DNA of 47,375 nucleotides from Alcanivorax sp. 1008 (lineage in GTDB: Bacteria > Pseudomonadota > Gammaproteobacteria > Pseudomonadales > Alcanivoracaceae). Location of the stretch: NCBI RefSeq assembly GCF_020667895.1, contig NZ_JAFMPS010000015.1:1-47375 (forward strand), written 5' to 3'. Numbering within the stretch: position 1 is the stretch's first letter; each line of letters begins with the position of its first letter. This document shows, in pieces, positions 1 to 8,528 of the stretch. The translations under genes were made by a program, and so were the position numbers. The notes below the pieces were generated by a model. That model worked only from the letters and a program-made list of their open reading frames with translations, ran no database searches and was not told the origin of the DNA.

Positions 1-146
1 CGCTTAAATCATGCTCAGCAAAACCAATATCACTCAATGAATGACTCGATAGTGCTGATATCTTTTTTGAAGATATCGCCCCATCAGAGCTCACACGTTT
101 GTCTGCCTGATTGTTAAAGAGCTGCGGGGTCACCCCCGTCGAGAGA
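1..146 (-). other. 5' leader of an rRNA operon; 16S gene begins left of the window
   Basis: This is the transcribed leader downstream of the promoter at 153-180. Besides boxB and boxA it holds a hairpin of GATATCT (57-63) and AGATATC (71-77). The stretch after boxA resembles the spacing and composition of gammaproteobacterial 16S leaders. No 16S sequence is inside the window. In Pseudomonas aeruginosa an rRNA operon likewise follows tyrZ, which supports the call. Confidence 0.75.
111..138 (-). promoter_or_regulatory. boxB-boxA antitermination site of the rRNA leader
   Basis: On the minus strand a 5-bp hairpin CGGGG/CCCCG with a GTGA (GNRA-type) tetraloop (125-138) is followed at once by GCTCTTTAACAA (111-122). 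This matches the bacterial rrn boxA core CTCTTTAACA. The hairpin-then-boxA order is that of NusB/NusE antitermination sites. Assignment as boxB is by position and loop type. Confidence 0.8.
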
Positions 147-152
147 GGCGCC

Positions 153-201
153 ATTCTACTCAGACGACTCTCCCTGTCAAACGTTTTTTAAAAAACTTTT
201 A
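153..201 (-). promoter_or_regulatory. rRNA operon promoter with UP-like element
   Basis: Read on the minus strand there is a perfect -35 TTGACA (175-180), a 16-base spacer and a -10 TAGAAT (153-158). Directly upstream lies an A/T tract (about 181-201) resembling an UP element. The bases after the -10 are G/C-rich, like the discriminators of stringently controlled rRNA promoters. It lies between tyrS and a boxA-containing leader, so it is inferred to drive an rRNA operon that leaves the window to the left. Confidence 0.85.
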
Positions 202-212
202 GTTAGTCAGCA

Positions 213-1415
213 CTACGCCAGTCGCACTCGGGCGATCTGCTTCTTGCCCGCCTGGAGCACTGCGCTCTGCCCTCTGGCCAGACGCCGATCGCTGGCGCAT
301 TGCTGACCGTCCAAATAGACAGCACCGCGCTCCAGCAGATCCCGAGCGGCTGCGCTATTCTTTACCAGTCCGGCCATGCGCAAAACCGCTGCCACTGGAA
401 GGTCATCCACCCCGGACTCCAGCACCACCTCTAGCTCAGGCATCTGGTCCGGAATTTCGCCAAGGGCAATCTGGTTGCCCGCTGCATTTGGCGCCTGGGC
501 TGCGGCAGCAGCCCCATGGAAGCGGGTCACCATCTCCACCGCCAACAGACGCTTGGCCTCACGGGGATCGCCAGTTTGCTCCGCTCGCTGGCGCCACTCA
601 TTGATTTCGGTCATGGGAAGGGCGCTGAGCAACTCAAAGTAGCGCCAAACCAGCTGGTCCGGCATTGAAACCAGCTTCCTGTACATTTCCCCAGGCTGAT
701 CACTGACACCTATATAGTTACCCAGTGACTTTGACATCTTCTGCACACCGTCCAAGCCCTCAAGGATCGGCATGGTTATACAAACCTGAGGGTCCTGCCC
801 GTAATGCTTCTGCAGAGTTCGTCCCATGAGCAGGTTGAACTTCTGGTCAGTACCGCCCAGCTCGACATCCGCTTGCAGGGCCACCGAGTCATAGCCCTGC
901 ACTAGTGGATAGAGAAACTCATGGATCGCAATCGGCTGCTCACCCCGGAAGCGCTTGCTGAAGTCGTCTCGCTCCAACATCCGGGCAACGGTGTACTGGC
1001 CAGCCAGTCGTATCATGTCGGAGGCGCCCAGCTTGTCCATCCACTCAGAATTGAACACCACCCGGGTCCGGGACGGATCCAGAATCTTAAAGACCTGCTC
1101 CTGATAAGAGGCCGCGTTGGCCAGTACGTCTTCCCGCGTGAGCGGCGGCCGCGTCACGCTCTTGCCGGTAGGGTCGCCGATCATGCCGGTGAAGTCCCCG
1201 ATCAGGAACATCACCTCATGGCCAAGCTCCTGAAACTGACGCAGCTTGTTGATCAACACCGTGTGGCCAAGATGGAGATCCGGCGCAGTAGGATCAAAGC
1301 CTGCCTTTATACGTAGCGGCCGGCCACTCTCCATTTTGCGGACCAGATCTTCCTCCTGAATGATTTCTGAGGTGCCACGCCGAATCAAGGCGAGCGCATC
1401 TTCCAGCGTGGACAT
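213..1415 (-). CDS. tyrS: Tyrosine--tRNA ligase
   Basis: Cytosolic class I aminoacyl-tRNA synthetase that charges tRNA-Tyr. The 400-residue product has the usual layout: a Rossmann catalytic core with the HIGH-type motif HLGH near residue 50, the tyrosine-site stretch GTDQKFN, the KMSKS loop (written exactly as KMSKS) near residue 230, and a C-terminal S4 RNA-binding domain. The length and the HLGH/KMSKS form fit the TyrZ subtype of Pseudomonas. The ATG at 1415 is preceded by GGGAG at good spacing. The gene lies immediately upstream of an rRNA operon promoter in the same direction and is divergent from the M23 peptidase. No independent terminator is visible between tyrS and the rRNA promoter. 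Identification is secure. Confidence 0.97.
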   Translation of the reverse strand: MSTLEDALALIRRGTSEIIQEEDLVRKMESGRPLRIKAGFDPTAPDLHLGHTVLINKLRQFQELGHEVMFLIGDFTGMIGDPTGKSVTRPPLTREDVLANAASYQEQVFKILDPSRTRVVFNSEWMDKLGASDMIRLAGQYTVARMLERDDFSKRFRGEQPIAIHEFLYPLVQGYDSVALQADVELGGTDQKFNLLMGRTLQKHYGQDPQVCITMPILEGLDGVQKMSKSLGNYIGVSDQPGEMYRKLVSMPDQLVWRYFELLSALPMTEINEWRQRAEQTGDPREAKRLLAVEMVTRFHGAAAAAQAPNAAGNQIALGEIPDQMPELEVVLESGVDDLPVAAVLRMAGLVKNSAAARDLLERGAVYLDGQQCASDRRLARGQSAVLQAGKKQIARVRLA

Positions 1416-1568
1416 GTATACTCCCGTCAGCTGTTAGGTTAGGTCGAAAGGTTGCCGATTGTAACATCTGCATCGGCTCACAGAAGGCTGCAAGATTAGC
1501 CCAATCGGGTGTTCTTCCTATATATTTCGGTCAGTTATCCGGAAAAATTCAATAGAACCTGCAGGATC

Positions 1569-2897
1569 ATGACTAAGCGACTGTCATCATTCATATTTTT
1601 GCTAGGCCGTTTTCCTCGCGCCCATGTGGCTGCGACGCTAGCCCTTGCCGCTCTGCTGGGCGCAGCCATGCTCGTACCAGAAACGGGCTCCTCGGTACCC
1701 AGTCAGATGGAGTCCTTTGAACTGGCACTTCCCGAAAGAGGTGGCTCGGAAATGGACTCCGACACCAATATCAGCACGGCAGCCGAGCGACAGTGGCGTG
1801 AAATCACCATCCGCAGCGGTGATACCCTTGGCAATCTGCTGCGCAATAATGGCGTATCAGCGGCACAAGTTCACACCCTGGTGTCTACCGACCCCACCCT
1901 CAAGGAGCTTGCCAACCTGCGCGTCGGCCAGACCTTACGTATCGATATTGACCAATACGGTACACTCCAAGCCATTGAGCAAGAGATTAGCCGAGTAGAA
2001 ACCCGTCGAGGAGTCCTGCAGAACGGCGAGTGGCAGGCAGAACACATCAAGCGAGATTACCAGCGGCAAATGAGTTACGCCGAAGCAGTGATTGAGGACT
2101 CGCTGTTTCTTGCCGGACAACAAGCCGGCATGACCGACAACCTGATCATGCAGCTTGCCAACATCTTTGCGTGGGATATCGACTTCATTCTAGACATCCG
2201 TCGCGGCGATCATTTTCGAGTGCTTTACGAAGAGCTACTGCTGGACGGGGAAAAAGTCGCTGATGGCGACATTCTAATGGCAGAGTTCTGGAACCGCGAT
2301 CGGAAAGTAACTGCATTTCGCTTTGAAACAGCAGACGGCCAAACCGAGTATCTTGATGCTCTGGGCAACTCCATGCGCCGCGAATTCATCCGCACTCCGG
2401 TGGAGTTTGCACGTATCAGCTCGCGCTTCAACCCCAACCGGCGGCACCCGGTACTGAATACCATTCGCGCACATCGCGGAGTTGATTATGCAGCTCCAAG
2501 CGGCACTCCCATCCGTGCAGCAGGCGACGGCAGGGTAGAGTTCGTGGGCAAAAAAGGCGGATATGGCAACGTGATCATTATTCGTCACGGCCAAGCCTAC
2601 AGCACTCTGTATGCACATATGCGCAGTTTCACCCGGGGCATGCGCAATGGAACCCGCGTCAAACAGGGGCAAACCATCGGCTACGTCGGGATGACCGGGC
2701 TCGCCAGCGGACCGCATTTGCATTACGAGTTTCTCGTCAACGGCGTTCACCGCGACCCCCTCACCGTAAAGCTACCCAAAGCACAGGGCATTCCGGAAGG
2801 AGAGCGGAAGGCCTTTCTGGTTCACGCCAACCGACTGCGCAACCAACTTGCACTCTATTCTGATGCCAACACTCTCGCCGCAAACGAAAGCCGCTAA
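1569..2897 (+). CDS. M23 family murein endopeptidase (MepM-like), membrane anchored
   Basis: Predicted periplasmic zinc endopeptidase that cuts peptidoglycan cross-links. The protein has a positively charged N-terminus followed by one hydrophobic segment (about residues 18-36, signal anchor), an OapA/LysM-like region with SGDTLGNLLRNNG, and a C-terminal LytM/M23 domain. The zinc motifs HxxxD (in HRGVDYA) and HxH (HLHYEF) are both present, so the enzyme should be active. A longer frame opens at GTG 1509, but the ATG at 1569 starts a normal signal-anchor sequence, giving 442 residues. It matches PA0667 by position and architecture. The next gene, anmK, starts inside its 3' end, pairing peptidoglycan hydrolysis with recycling. 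The symbol mepM is plausible but several paralogues share this layout. Confidence 0.9.
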   Translation: MTKRLSSFIFLLGRFPRAHVAATLALAALLGAAMLVPETGSSVPSQMESFELALPERGGSEMDSDTNISTAAERQWREITIRSGDTLGNLLRNNGVSAAQVHTLVSTDPTLKELANLRVGQTLRIDIDQYGTLQAIEQEISRVETRRGVLQNGEWQAEHIKRDYQRQMSYAEAVIEDSLFLAGQQAGMTDNLIMQLANIFAWDIDFILDIRRGDHFRVLYEELLLDGEKVADGDILMAEFWNRDRKVTAFRFETADGQTEYLDALGNSMRREFIRTPVEFARISSRFNPNRRHPVLNTIRAHRGVDYAAPSGTPIRAAGDGRVEFVGKKGGYGNVIIIRHGQAYSTLYAHMRSFTRGMRNGTRVKQGQTIGYVGMTGLASGPHLHYEFLVNGVHRDPLTVKLPKAQGIPEGERKAFLVHANRLRNQLALYSDANTLAANESR

Positions 2898-3972
2898 TGG
2901 ACTCTATGTCGGACTGATGTCCGGCACGAGTCTGGACGCTATTGATGCCGTGCTAGTTCGCTGCGGAAAAGATATTCGGCTCCTGGCAAGCCACAGCCAT
3001 TCGATACCATCAGATTTGCGCGCTGAGATTCTCGCGCTGTGCCAGCCCGGCGAAAATGAAGTTGACCGGGCCGGCCCTGCTCACATCGCTCTTGGCAGTC
3101 TATTTGCAGATGCCACTCTTGCCCTGCTTGAGGGTGCAGACGTCGCCGCCGCAGACATCCATGCCATTGGCTGCCATGGCCAGACCATTCGCCACCGACC
3201 GGGAAAAGCTGGTTTTACCGTACAGATTGGTAGCGCAGACGTGTTAGCAGTGCGTACCGGCATATCGGTAGTGAGCGACTTCCGCAATCGTGATATGGCT
3301 CTCGGAGGTCAAGGCGCACCTCTGGTTCCAGCCTTTCATAAGGCCATGTGGGGACAACATCCTCGCTGCGCAATCGTCAATATCGGTGGCATGGCAAATA
3401 TCACCTGCTTGGATATGGGCGGTATCGTCAATGGTTTCGACACAGGGCCCGGCAATGTGCTGATGGATTACTGGGCACAGAAGCGGCAACACATGCCTTT
3501 CGACCGTGACGGCGCCTGGGCCACCAGCGGGCAAGTGCAGCATGAACTACTTGCGCGCTTGCTGGATGAGCCTTATTTCTCCGCACCTCCTCCGAAAAGT
3601 ACCGGCAGAGAGCTGTTTAATGGAGCCTGGCTGGAACAACATCTTGACGGGCAACGCGATAATGATATTCAGGCCACGCTACTTGAACTGACTGCAACTT
3701 CTATTGCCAGAGCACTGGCCGCCTTCAGTCCTGCACAGGTACTGGTGTGTGGGGGCGGCGCACATAACAGCGCACTCATGCACAGGCTGCAGGCCCTGAT
3801 GGAGAGCGTTCCGGTCACAACGACAGATGACGCAGGAATGCCCGCAGATTGGGTTGAAGCGGCCGCTTTTGCCTGGTTGGCCTGGGCCAGATTAAACGGC
3901 GTTACCGGCAACGCTATAGAAGTCACCGGCGCCAGCCGCCCGGCGATTCTCGGCGCAGTTTACCTACCCTGA
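2863..3972 (+). CDS. anmK: Anhydro-N-acetylmuramic acid kinase
   Basis: Cytosolic kinase of peptidoglycan recycling that opens and phosphorylates 1,6-anhydro-MurNAc to MurNAc-6-phosphate. The N-terminal ATP-binding loop GLMSGTSLDAIDAVL, the DFRNRD stretch and the VCGGGAHN stretch are family hallmarks. From ATG 2863 the product is 369 residues, the usual size. A TTG start at 2848 is also possible. The start lies within the last 35 bases of the M23 peptidase gene, implying one operon. Its 3' end overlaps the convergent AraC-family gene by 13 bases. In Pseudomonas anmK is followed directly by erpA; here about 8 kb of other genes intervene. Confidence 0.95.
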   Translation: MPTLSPQTKAANGLYVGLMSGTSLDAIDAVLVRCGKDIRLLASHSHSIPSDLRAEILALCQPGENEVDRAGPAHIALGSLFADATLALLEGADVAAADIHAIGCHGQTIRHRPGKAGFTVQIGSADVLAVRTGISVVSDFRNRDMALGGQGAPLVPAFHKAMWGQHPRCAIVNIGGMANITCLDMGGIVNGFDTGPGNVLMDYWAQKRQHMPFDRDGAWATSGQVQHELLARLLDEPYFSAPPPKSTGRELFNGAWLEQHLDGQRDNDIQATLLELTATSIARALAAFSPAQVLVCGGGAHNSALMHRLQALMESVPVTTTDDAGMPADWVEAAAFAWLAWARLNGVTGNAIEVTGASRPAILGAVYLP

Positions 3973-4982
3973 TCAGCGCCGGTTGCGCGTCTATAGGCAG
4001 CCGGCGTGGTGCCAGTCCAGCGTTGAAAGGCACGAATAAACGATGCCGGCTCTGCATAGCCAAGCCGGCGCGCCACGGCGTCCACAGACAGCGACCCGCC
4101 GCCAAGAAGCTTCTTCGCTTTTTCTGCCAGCACTTCGTCTAATAACTGACGGAAGGAAGTCTGATCCACACTCAACTGGCGACGTAGCGTACGCTCAGAG
4201 ATGCCCAATGTTGCGGCCACTTCGTGTGCCACGGGGAAGTAATCACTGAACAGCGAAAGGTGAGCGCGCACTCGCTCAGCCAAACCATCACCGTTTTGAC
4301 TACGGCTCTGTAACAGCGCATCGCACTGCGCCAGATACATACGATGAGCAACCGGGTCAGCGGTGGGCATGCGAATAGCAAGATATTCGTTGGCTATCCA
4401 GATACGCGCCTGATCCGCTGCAAAGCTCACCGGACACGCAAAGTGCTCCTCATAGGCTGCGGCCTCCAGCGGCATCGGATATGGCATCTCCAACCGCTCA
4501 GGCCCGATATTGGTGCCAAGCCCGGCCTGCATGTCGCGCAGTAACTTAACGGTCCCCGACACCTCTCCATCAATTCTCACCCGGCGCACCGCAGCCGGCA
4601 GGGCTGGCGGAGTCAGCACCAAGGCACTGCAGTGCTCGCCAGGCTCAAAGCTGAGGCGGCCAAAAAGGAAGGTCAGATCCTGATAACGAATGCCAACCTG
4701 GACTGCCTGATAGGCATTGTCACAGGTCATCAACAGCATAATGAAGGGCCCATAGCCGGCCAAAGCAAAATGCTGACCCACTTTGAGGCCCGCCAGCGGG
4801 TCACGAATCCGTAAAGCAGCCTCAGTGAGAATACGCATCTCCAGACCGCGATCGATCTCCGCCGCTGGATCGATACTGTCGAGATCCATGCCAAACCGGG
4901 CCAACACTGAGTCCATATCCTCGCCTAGCGCTCGAAAGCCCTGAAGCATATAGACCATTCCCAGAATCGAGTGCTTACTCAC
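3960..4982 (-). CDS. AraC-family transcriptional regulator (Arabinose_bd N-domain)
   Basis: A 340-residue DNA-binding regulator. The N-terminal two thirds resemble the PF12625 ligand-binding domain found in OruR/ArgR-type AraC proteins (DPLAGLKVGQHFALAGYGP region). The C-terminal about 100 residues form the double helix-turn-helix (LGISERTLRRQL, then RRLGYAEPASFIRAFQRW). A longer frame opens at 5051, but the GTG at 4982 has AGGTGG nine bases upstream and is preferred. It is divergent from a Baeyer-Villiger monooxygenase with about 150 bases between starts, the arrangement typical of a local activator. The inducer is unknown. Regulation of the neighbour is inferred from position only. Confidence 0.87.
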   Translation of the reverse strand: MSKHSILGMVYMLQGFRALGEDMDSVLARFGMDLDSIDPAAEIDRGLEMRILTEAALRIRDPLAGLKVGQHFALAGYGPFIMLLMTCDNAYQAVQVGIRYQDLTFLFGRLSFEPGEHCSALVLTPPALPAAVRRVRIDGEVSGTVKLLRDMQAGLGTNIGPERLEMPYPMPLEAAAYEEHFACPVSFAADQARIWIANEYLAIRMPTADPVAHRMYLAQCDALLQSRSQNGDGLAERVRAHLSLFSDYFPVAHEVAATLGISERTLRRQLSVDQTSFRQLLDEVLAEKAKKLLGGGSLSVDAVARRLGYAEPASFIRAFQRWTGTTPAAYRRATGADQGR

Positions 4983-5129
4983 CTTATGGCACCACCTGCA
5001 TAGCCCGGCTATTGTGGCCGAAAATATCAATTTCCAACGCAAGCGTAGCATATACGTCGTCTCAGTAAAGCCCGCAAAATGGCCCCATCAACAAGTGGTC
5101 CGACAAGAACAATGCCATTGGAGAAGAAT

Positions 5130-6665
5130 ATGACCAGCAAAGCCCGCATCCCGGAAACAACCACCGAAATCGTCGATATCGTTATTGTCGGCAGCGGCTT
5201 TGGCGGCCTCGGCATGGCTATAAAACTGAAAGAGTCTGGCAACCACAATTTCGTTATTCTGGAGAAAGACAACGAGGTCGGCGGTACTTGGCGGGACAAT
5301 AGCTACCCGGGCTGTGCCTGTGACGTGCAGTCACATATGTATTCGTTTTCTTTCGCTGGCAAACCGGACTGGACGAAGCGATATGCGCCGTGGAACGAGA
5401 TCCAGAAGTACATTCTGGACACAACAGACAAATACGGCCTGCGCCCGCATATCCGCTTTGGCCAAGAGGTGGTAGGCGCCAACTTTGATGAAAGTACGGG
5501 CCAGTGGACAATCCGCACTGCCACTGGCGACACACTAATTGCCCGCCACTGGGTATTAGCTTCAGGCCCACTGCATGAACCGCAGTACCCGAAGATCAGG
5601 GGGCTGGAAAAATTTCAGGGCAAAGTATTTCATTCCGCTCGCTGGGATCATGATTACAACCTGAAAGGCAAGAACGTAGTTTCCATCGGCACCGGAGGTT
5701 CCGCCGTTCAGTACATCCCCGAGATCGCTCCGGACGTTAACAACCTGTATGTCTTCCAGCGCTCGCCAGCTTGGGTGATTCCACGTGATGAACGACTTTA
5801 CTCGTCACTAAGCAAGAAGCTCTTTTCCTCATTCCCCGCACTGCGCAAATTACACCGGGCACGCCTTTACTGGAGCAATGAGTCTCGCGTTTGGCCAATT
5901 TTCAACCCTGCCATTGCACGGACTTTGCAAAAACTGGCAGAGGCCTTTATTCGTTTCCAGGTCAAAGACAAGGAGACCGCCCGAAAGTTAACACCAGACT
6001 ATACTCTGGGCTGCAAGCGCATCCTGATTTCCAATAAATACTACCCGGCCTTTAATCGGGACAACGTTGAACTGGTAACCGATGGCATCCTGGAGGTGCG
6101 TGAAAATAGCATTGTCACAAGTGATGGCGTTGAGCGTCCTGCAGACTGCATCATTCTTGGCACCGGGTTTATCGTTGACCCACGAATCTATATGAAGGAC
6201 TTCGAGCTCACTGGCCTTGGTGGTCGCTCACTTAGTCAGGACTGGAAGGATGGCGCAGAGGCCTACTACGGCACCACCGTCAGTGGCTACCCGAACATGT
6301 ACCAACTGGTTGGCCCGAATACCGCGCTGGGACATAACTCGATTATTTTTATGATTGAATGTCAGGTTCAACACATTCTTAACTGCATCAACCTGCTCAA
6401 GGAAAAAGGCGGCGATTACATTGATGTACGCCCGGAAGTGCAGAAAAAGTTCAACGCGAGAATACAAGAAAAGCTCAAGGGCACGGTTTGGTCTTCAGGC
6501 TGCCAGAGCTGGTACCAACAGGCCGACGGTAAGAACTTTACCATCTGGCCTGCTTCTACCTGGCGCTTCTGGGTAGAAACACGCAGCCTGCAACCTGGCG
6601 CCTACAACGTCGTACGCTGCAAGCAAACAACCACGGCAGCTAAAGCGCAGACCGTGCCTGCCTAA
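5130..6665 (+). CDS. Baeyer-Villiger-type flavin monooxygenase
   Basis: FAD- and NADPH-dependent oxygenase expected to insert oxygen next to a ketone carbonyl. Visible motifs are the N-terminal FAD Rossmann fold GSGFGGLG (residues 21-28), the BVMO fingerprint FxGxxxHxxxW (FQGKVFHSARW), and a second nucleotide-binding GTGGSA loop. At 511 residues it is a typical single-chain BVMO of the cyclohexanone/phenylacetone type. The ATG at 5130 has GGAG six bases upstream; an upstream ATG at 5079 has no such site. A strong terminator follows. The substrate (cyclic ketone, steroid-like or long-chain ketone) cannot be read from sequence. The divergent AraC gene probably controls it. Confidence 0.93.
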   Translation: MTSKARIPETTTEIVDIVIVGSGFGGLGMAIKLKESGNHNFVILEKDNEVGGTWRDNSYPGCACDVQSHMYSFSFAGKPDWTKRYAPWNEIQKYILDTTDKYGLRPHIRFGQEVVGANFDESTGQWTIRTATGDTLIARHWVLASGPLHEPQYPKIRGLEKFQGKVFHSARWDHDYNLKGKNVVSIGTGGSAVQYIPEIAPDVNNLYVFQRSPAWVIPRDERLYSSLSKKLFSSFPALRKLHRARLYWSNESRVWPIFNPAIARTLQKLAEAFIRFQVKDKETARKLTPDYTLGCKRILISNKYYPAFNRDNVELVTDGILEVRENSIVTSDGVERPADCIILGTGFIVDPRIYMKDFELTGLGGRSLSQDWKDGAEAYYGTTVSGYPNMYQLVGPNTALGHNSIIFMIECQVQHILNCINLLKEKGGDYIDVRPEVQKKFNARIQEKLKGTVWSSGCQSWYQQADGKNFTIWPASTWRFWVETRSLQPGAYNVVRCKQTTTAAKAQTVPA

Positions 6666-6684
6666 CGCCCGTGGAAAATAAATT

Positions 6685-6710
6685 AAAAGGCAGCTTTCGC
6701 TGCCTTTTTT
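6685..6710. terminator. Bidirectional rho-independent terminator
   Basis: Stem GGCAGC (6689-6694), loop TTTC and GCTGCC (6699-6704), with six T on the plus side and four A on the other. It serves the BVMO gene on the plus strand and the convergent PAP2 gene, whose stop codon lies in the T tract. Confidence 0.9.
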
Positions 6711-7245
6711 ATATCAGCACAAAGGCCAATAGTGCGCTGCCACTACCAAGAACAGCGCCGGCCAGAATGTCGCTGGGGAAGTGCACCCCGAGAAGAACTC
6801 GCGAAAGACCGATGGCAATGGCCAGAGCAAAAACCAAGGACGCCCATACTGGGAAAAATGCGGTCACTGCCACCGCAAAAACGAACGCCGCAGCAGTATG
6901 CCCGGAAGGAAAGCTGAAACGATCAGAGGGGCGTATAAATGCCGACAGGCTTTCTACCGCATCCGCCGGGCGTGACCGCCGGATCAGGTTCTTCAGCAGC
7001 AGATACAGCGGCAGCTCAATCAGGAACGCTGACAATAGCAACTGCGTGAATGCAGCCACACCGGGCACCGCCAGGTACCATAGCATTGCGGCCACAACAG
7101 CATAAAAAGGACCATCACCAAGCCTTGAAACCTGCCTCGCAATACGGGCTATTCGGGCGGCGGAAGGGCGGCCCAGAAGCCACCGCATGGCGCGTAAGTC
7201 ATAGCCCGTCAGTCGATCGAATGCTTTCTCTCGTTGTGTATTCAT
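6709..7245 (-). CDS. PAP2-family membrane phosphatase
   Basis: Integral inner-membrane phosphatase of the PAP2/undecaprenyl-diphosphatase type, 178 residues from the ATG at 7245. The three catalytic motifs are in order: KNLIRRSRP, the PSGH motif and SRVLLGVHFPSD, so the His and Arg residues needed for phosphoryl transfer are there. Several hydrophobic spans separate them. A longer frame begins at TTG 7296, but the first 17 residues look non-coding. Likely substrates are undecaprenyl diphosphate or a phosphatidyl phosphate, which sequence alone cannot separate. It lies downstream of msrB-msrA on the same strand, 65 bases after msrA, and may share their transcript. Confidence 0.88.
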   Translation of the reverse strand: MNTQREKAFDRLTGYDLRAMRWLLGRPSAARIARIARQVSRLGDGPFYAVVAAMLWYLAVPGVAAFTQLLLSAFLIELPLYLLLKNLIRRSRPADAVESLSAFIRPSDRFSFPSGHTAAAFVFAVAVTAFFPVWASLVFALAIAIGLSRVLLGVHFPSDILAGAVLGSGSALLAFVLI

Positions 7246-7310
7246 ACCGACATACTGGCCCCACAGAGGGAAAGAAATATGACGGCAACACGACAATATG
7301 ATTACAGTGC

Positions 7311-7907
7311 TCAGGGAGCCTGTTGATTCCAGACCTCCTCCAGACGCTGATCACGCCCACACCGGGAGCGATAGTAGTTGTAGCGCAACGGATTACGTTT
7401 GGCGTAATTCTGATGATACTCCTCCGCTGGCCAGAAACTCGCACCCGGGAGAATAAGCGTCGCTATCTCTCCCGCCAACCTACCCGACGAAGCCAGCGCC
7501 TTTTTGGACTCCTCGGCCAGCTGACGCTGATTATCATCCACATAAAAAATTGCGCTGCGATAATGATAGCCTCGATCGCAAAATTGCCCCCCGGCATCGA
7601 CCGGGTCTACGGTTGGCCAGTACGCGTCCAGCAACCCGGAATAGTCGATTTTATCGGGATCAAAAACGACCTTAACCGCTTCCAGATGGCCTGTTCCACC
7701 GCGAGACACTTGCTCATAGGTCGGGCGCTCAATATCTCCGCCGATATAGCCCGACGTCGTTGAAATGACGCCCGAAACCTTGTCGAAATCAGCCTCCGTG
7801 CACCAGAAGCAGCCACCAGCGAATATAGCCACGCCCTCCTTGACAGCGGGCTCCGCAGCCACCAGCCATGTTGGTAGCAACATCAGCACAGCAAGGAAAT
7901 ATTTCAT
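7311..7907 (-). CDS. msrA: Peptide methionine-S-sulfoxide reductase MsrA, exported
   Basis: Reduces the S epimer of methionine sulfoxide in damaged proteins. The 198-residue product begins with a Sec-type signal peptide (MKYFLAVLMLLPTWLVAA), so it probably acts in the periplasm. The catalytic motif GCFWC is at about residues 32-36, and the GYIGGD and GTGHLEAV stretches are typical. The start codon lies 5 bases after the msrB stop. Its GAGAGGA ribosome site is inside the msrB end, so translation is probably coupled. The msrB-msrA pair covers both sulfoxide epimers. Confidence 0.95.
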   Translation of the reverse strand: MKYFLAVLMLLPTWLVAAEPAVKEGVAIFAGGCFWCTEADFDKVSGVISTTSGYIGGDIERPTYEQVSRGGTGHLEAVKVVFDPDKIDYSGLLDAYWPTVDPVDAGGQFCDRGYHYRSAIFYVDDNQRQLAEESKKALASSGRLAGEIATLILPGASFWPAEEYHQNYAKRNPLRYNYYRSRCGRDQRLEEVWNQQAP

Positions 7908-7911
7908 CGAT

Positions 7912-8418
7912 TTATCCTCTCAGCGCGGGCAAAGCCTCACCCTTGAAAACAAAGCGCAGTGCCACACCATTGTTACACCATCGCTCGCCCCGCGGCGGCG
8001 GACCATCGTTAAACACGTGCCCCTGATGGCCGCCGCAGCGGGCGCAGTGATATTCGGTGCGCGGAATAATCAACTTGAAATCACGCTTGGTGCCGATGTT
8101 TCCATCCTCAATCGGTCGAGTGAAGCTTGGCCAGCCGGTACCGCTTTCATACTTGTGCTCGCTAGAGAACAACGGCAAATAACAGGCCGCACATACAAAA
8201 GTGCCCTCCCGCTTTTCATCATTCAGGGGACTGCTGCCAGCGCGTTCTGTAGCCTCACGAAACAGTACCTGCCAGGCTTCATCAGAAACCTTGCCGCGCC
8301 AGCTGTCGGCAGGAGCATCAAGCTTTCGTACTGGCGAGGCACCATGGGCTAGCATGGCAGGAAGGCCACTGGTTACGCCTAGCAACAGGGCACTTTGAAG
8401 AAAACGACGTCGCTGCAT
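7912..8418 (-). CDS. msrB: Peptide methionine-R-sulfoxide reductase MsrB with Tat-like signal
   Basis: Reduces the R epimer of methionine sulfoxide. The N-terminus MQRRRFLQSALLLG has a twin-arginine-like stretch followed by a hydrophobic run, which suggests export in folded form. Two CxxC pairs (CAAC, CARC) form the structural zinc site, and the resolving/catalytic region RWCNNGVALRF keeps the catalytic Cys. AAGGAG lies seven bases before the ATG at 8418. That site falls inside the longer frame starting at 8436, so the shorter 168-residue form is chosen. It is the first gene of an msrB-msrA(-PAP2) group. Confidence 0.94.
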   Translation of the reverse strand: MQRRRFLQSALLLGVTSGLPAMLAHGASPVRKLDAPADSWRGKVSDEAWQVLFREATERAGSSPLNDEKREGTFVCAACYLPLFSSEHKYESGTGWPSFTRPIEDGNIGTKRDFKLIIPRTEYHCARCGGHQGHVFNDGPPPRGERWCNNGVALRFVFKGEALPALRG

Positions 8419-8528
8419 GGCTTGTCTCCTTAACATGCATTGCAGTGAACCGCACAGGCTGTGAGGAACCCATCAAGCCTGACCTACTGTCTAGTTGATG
8501 CCTGACAAGGGGATTTGTTACGGGCCGG

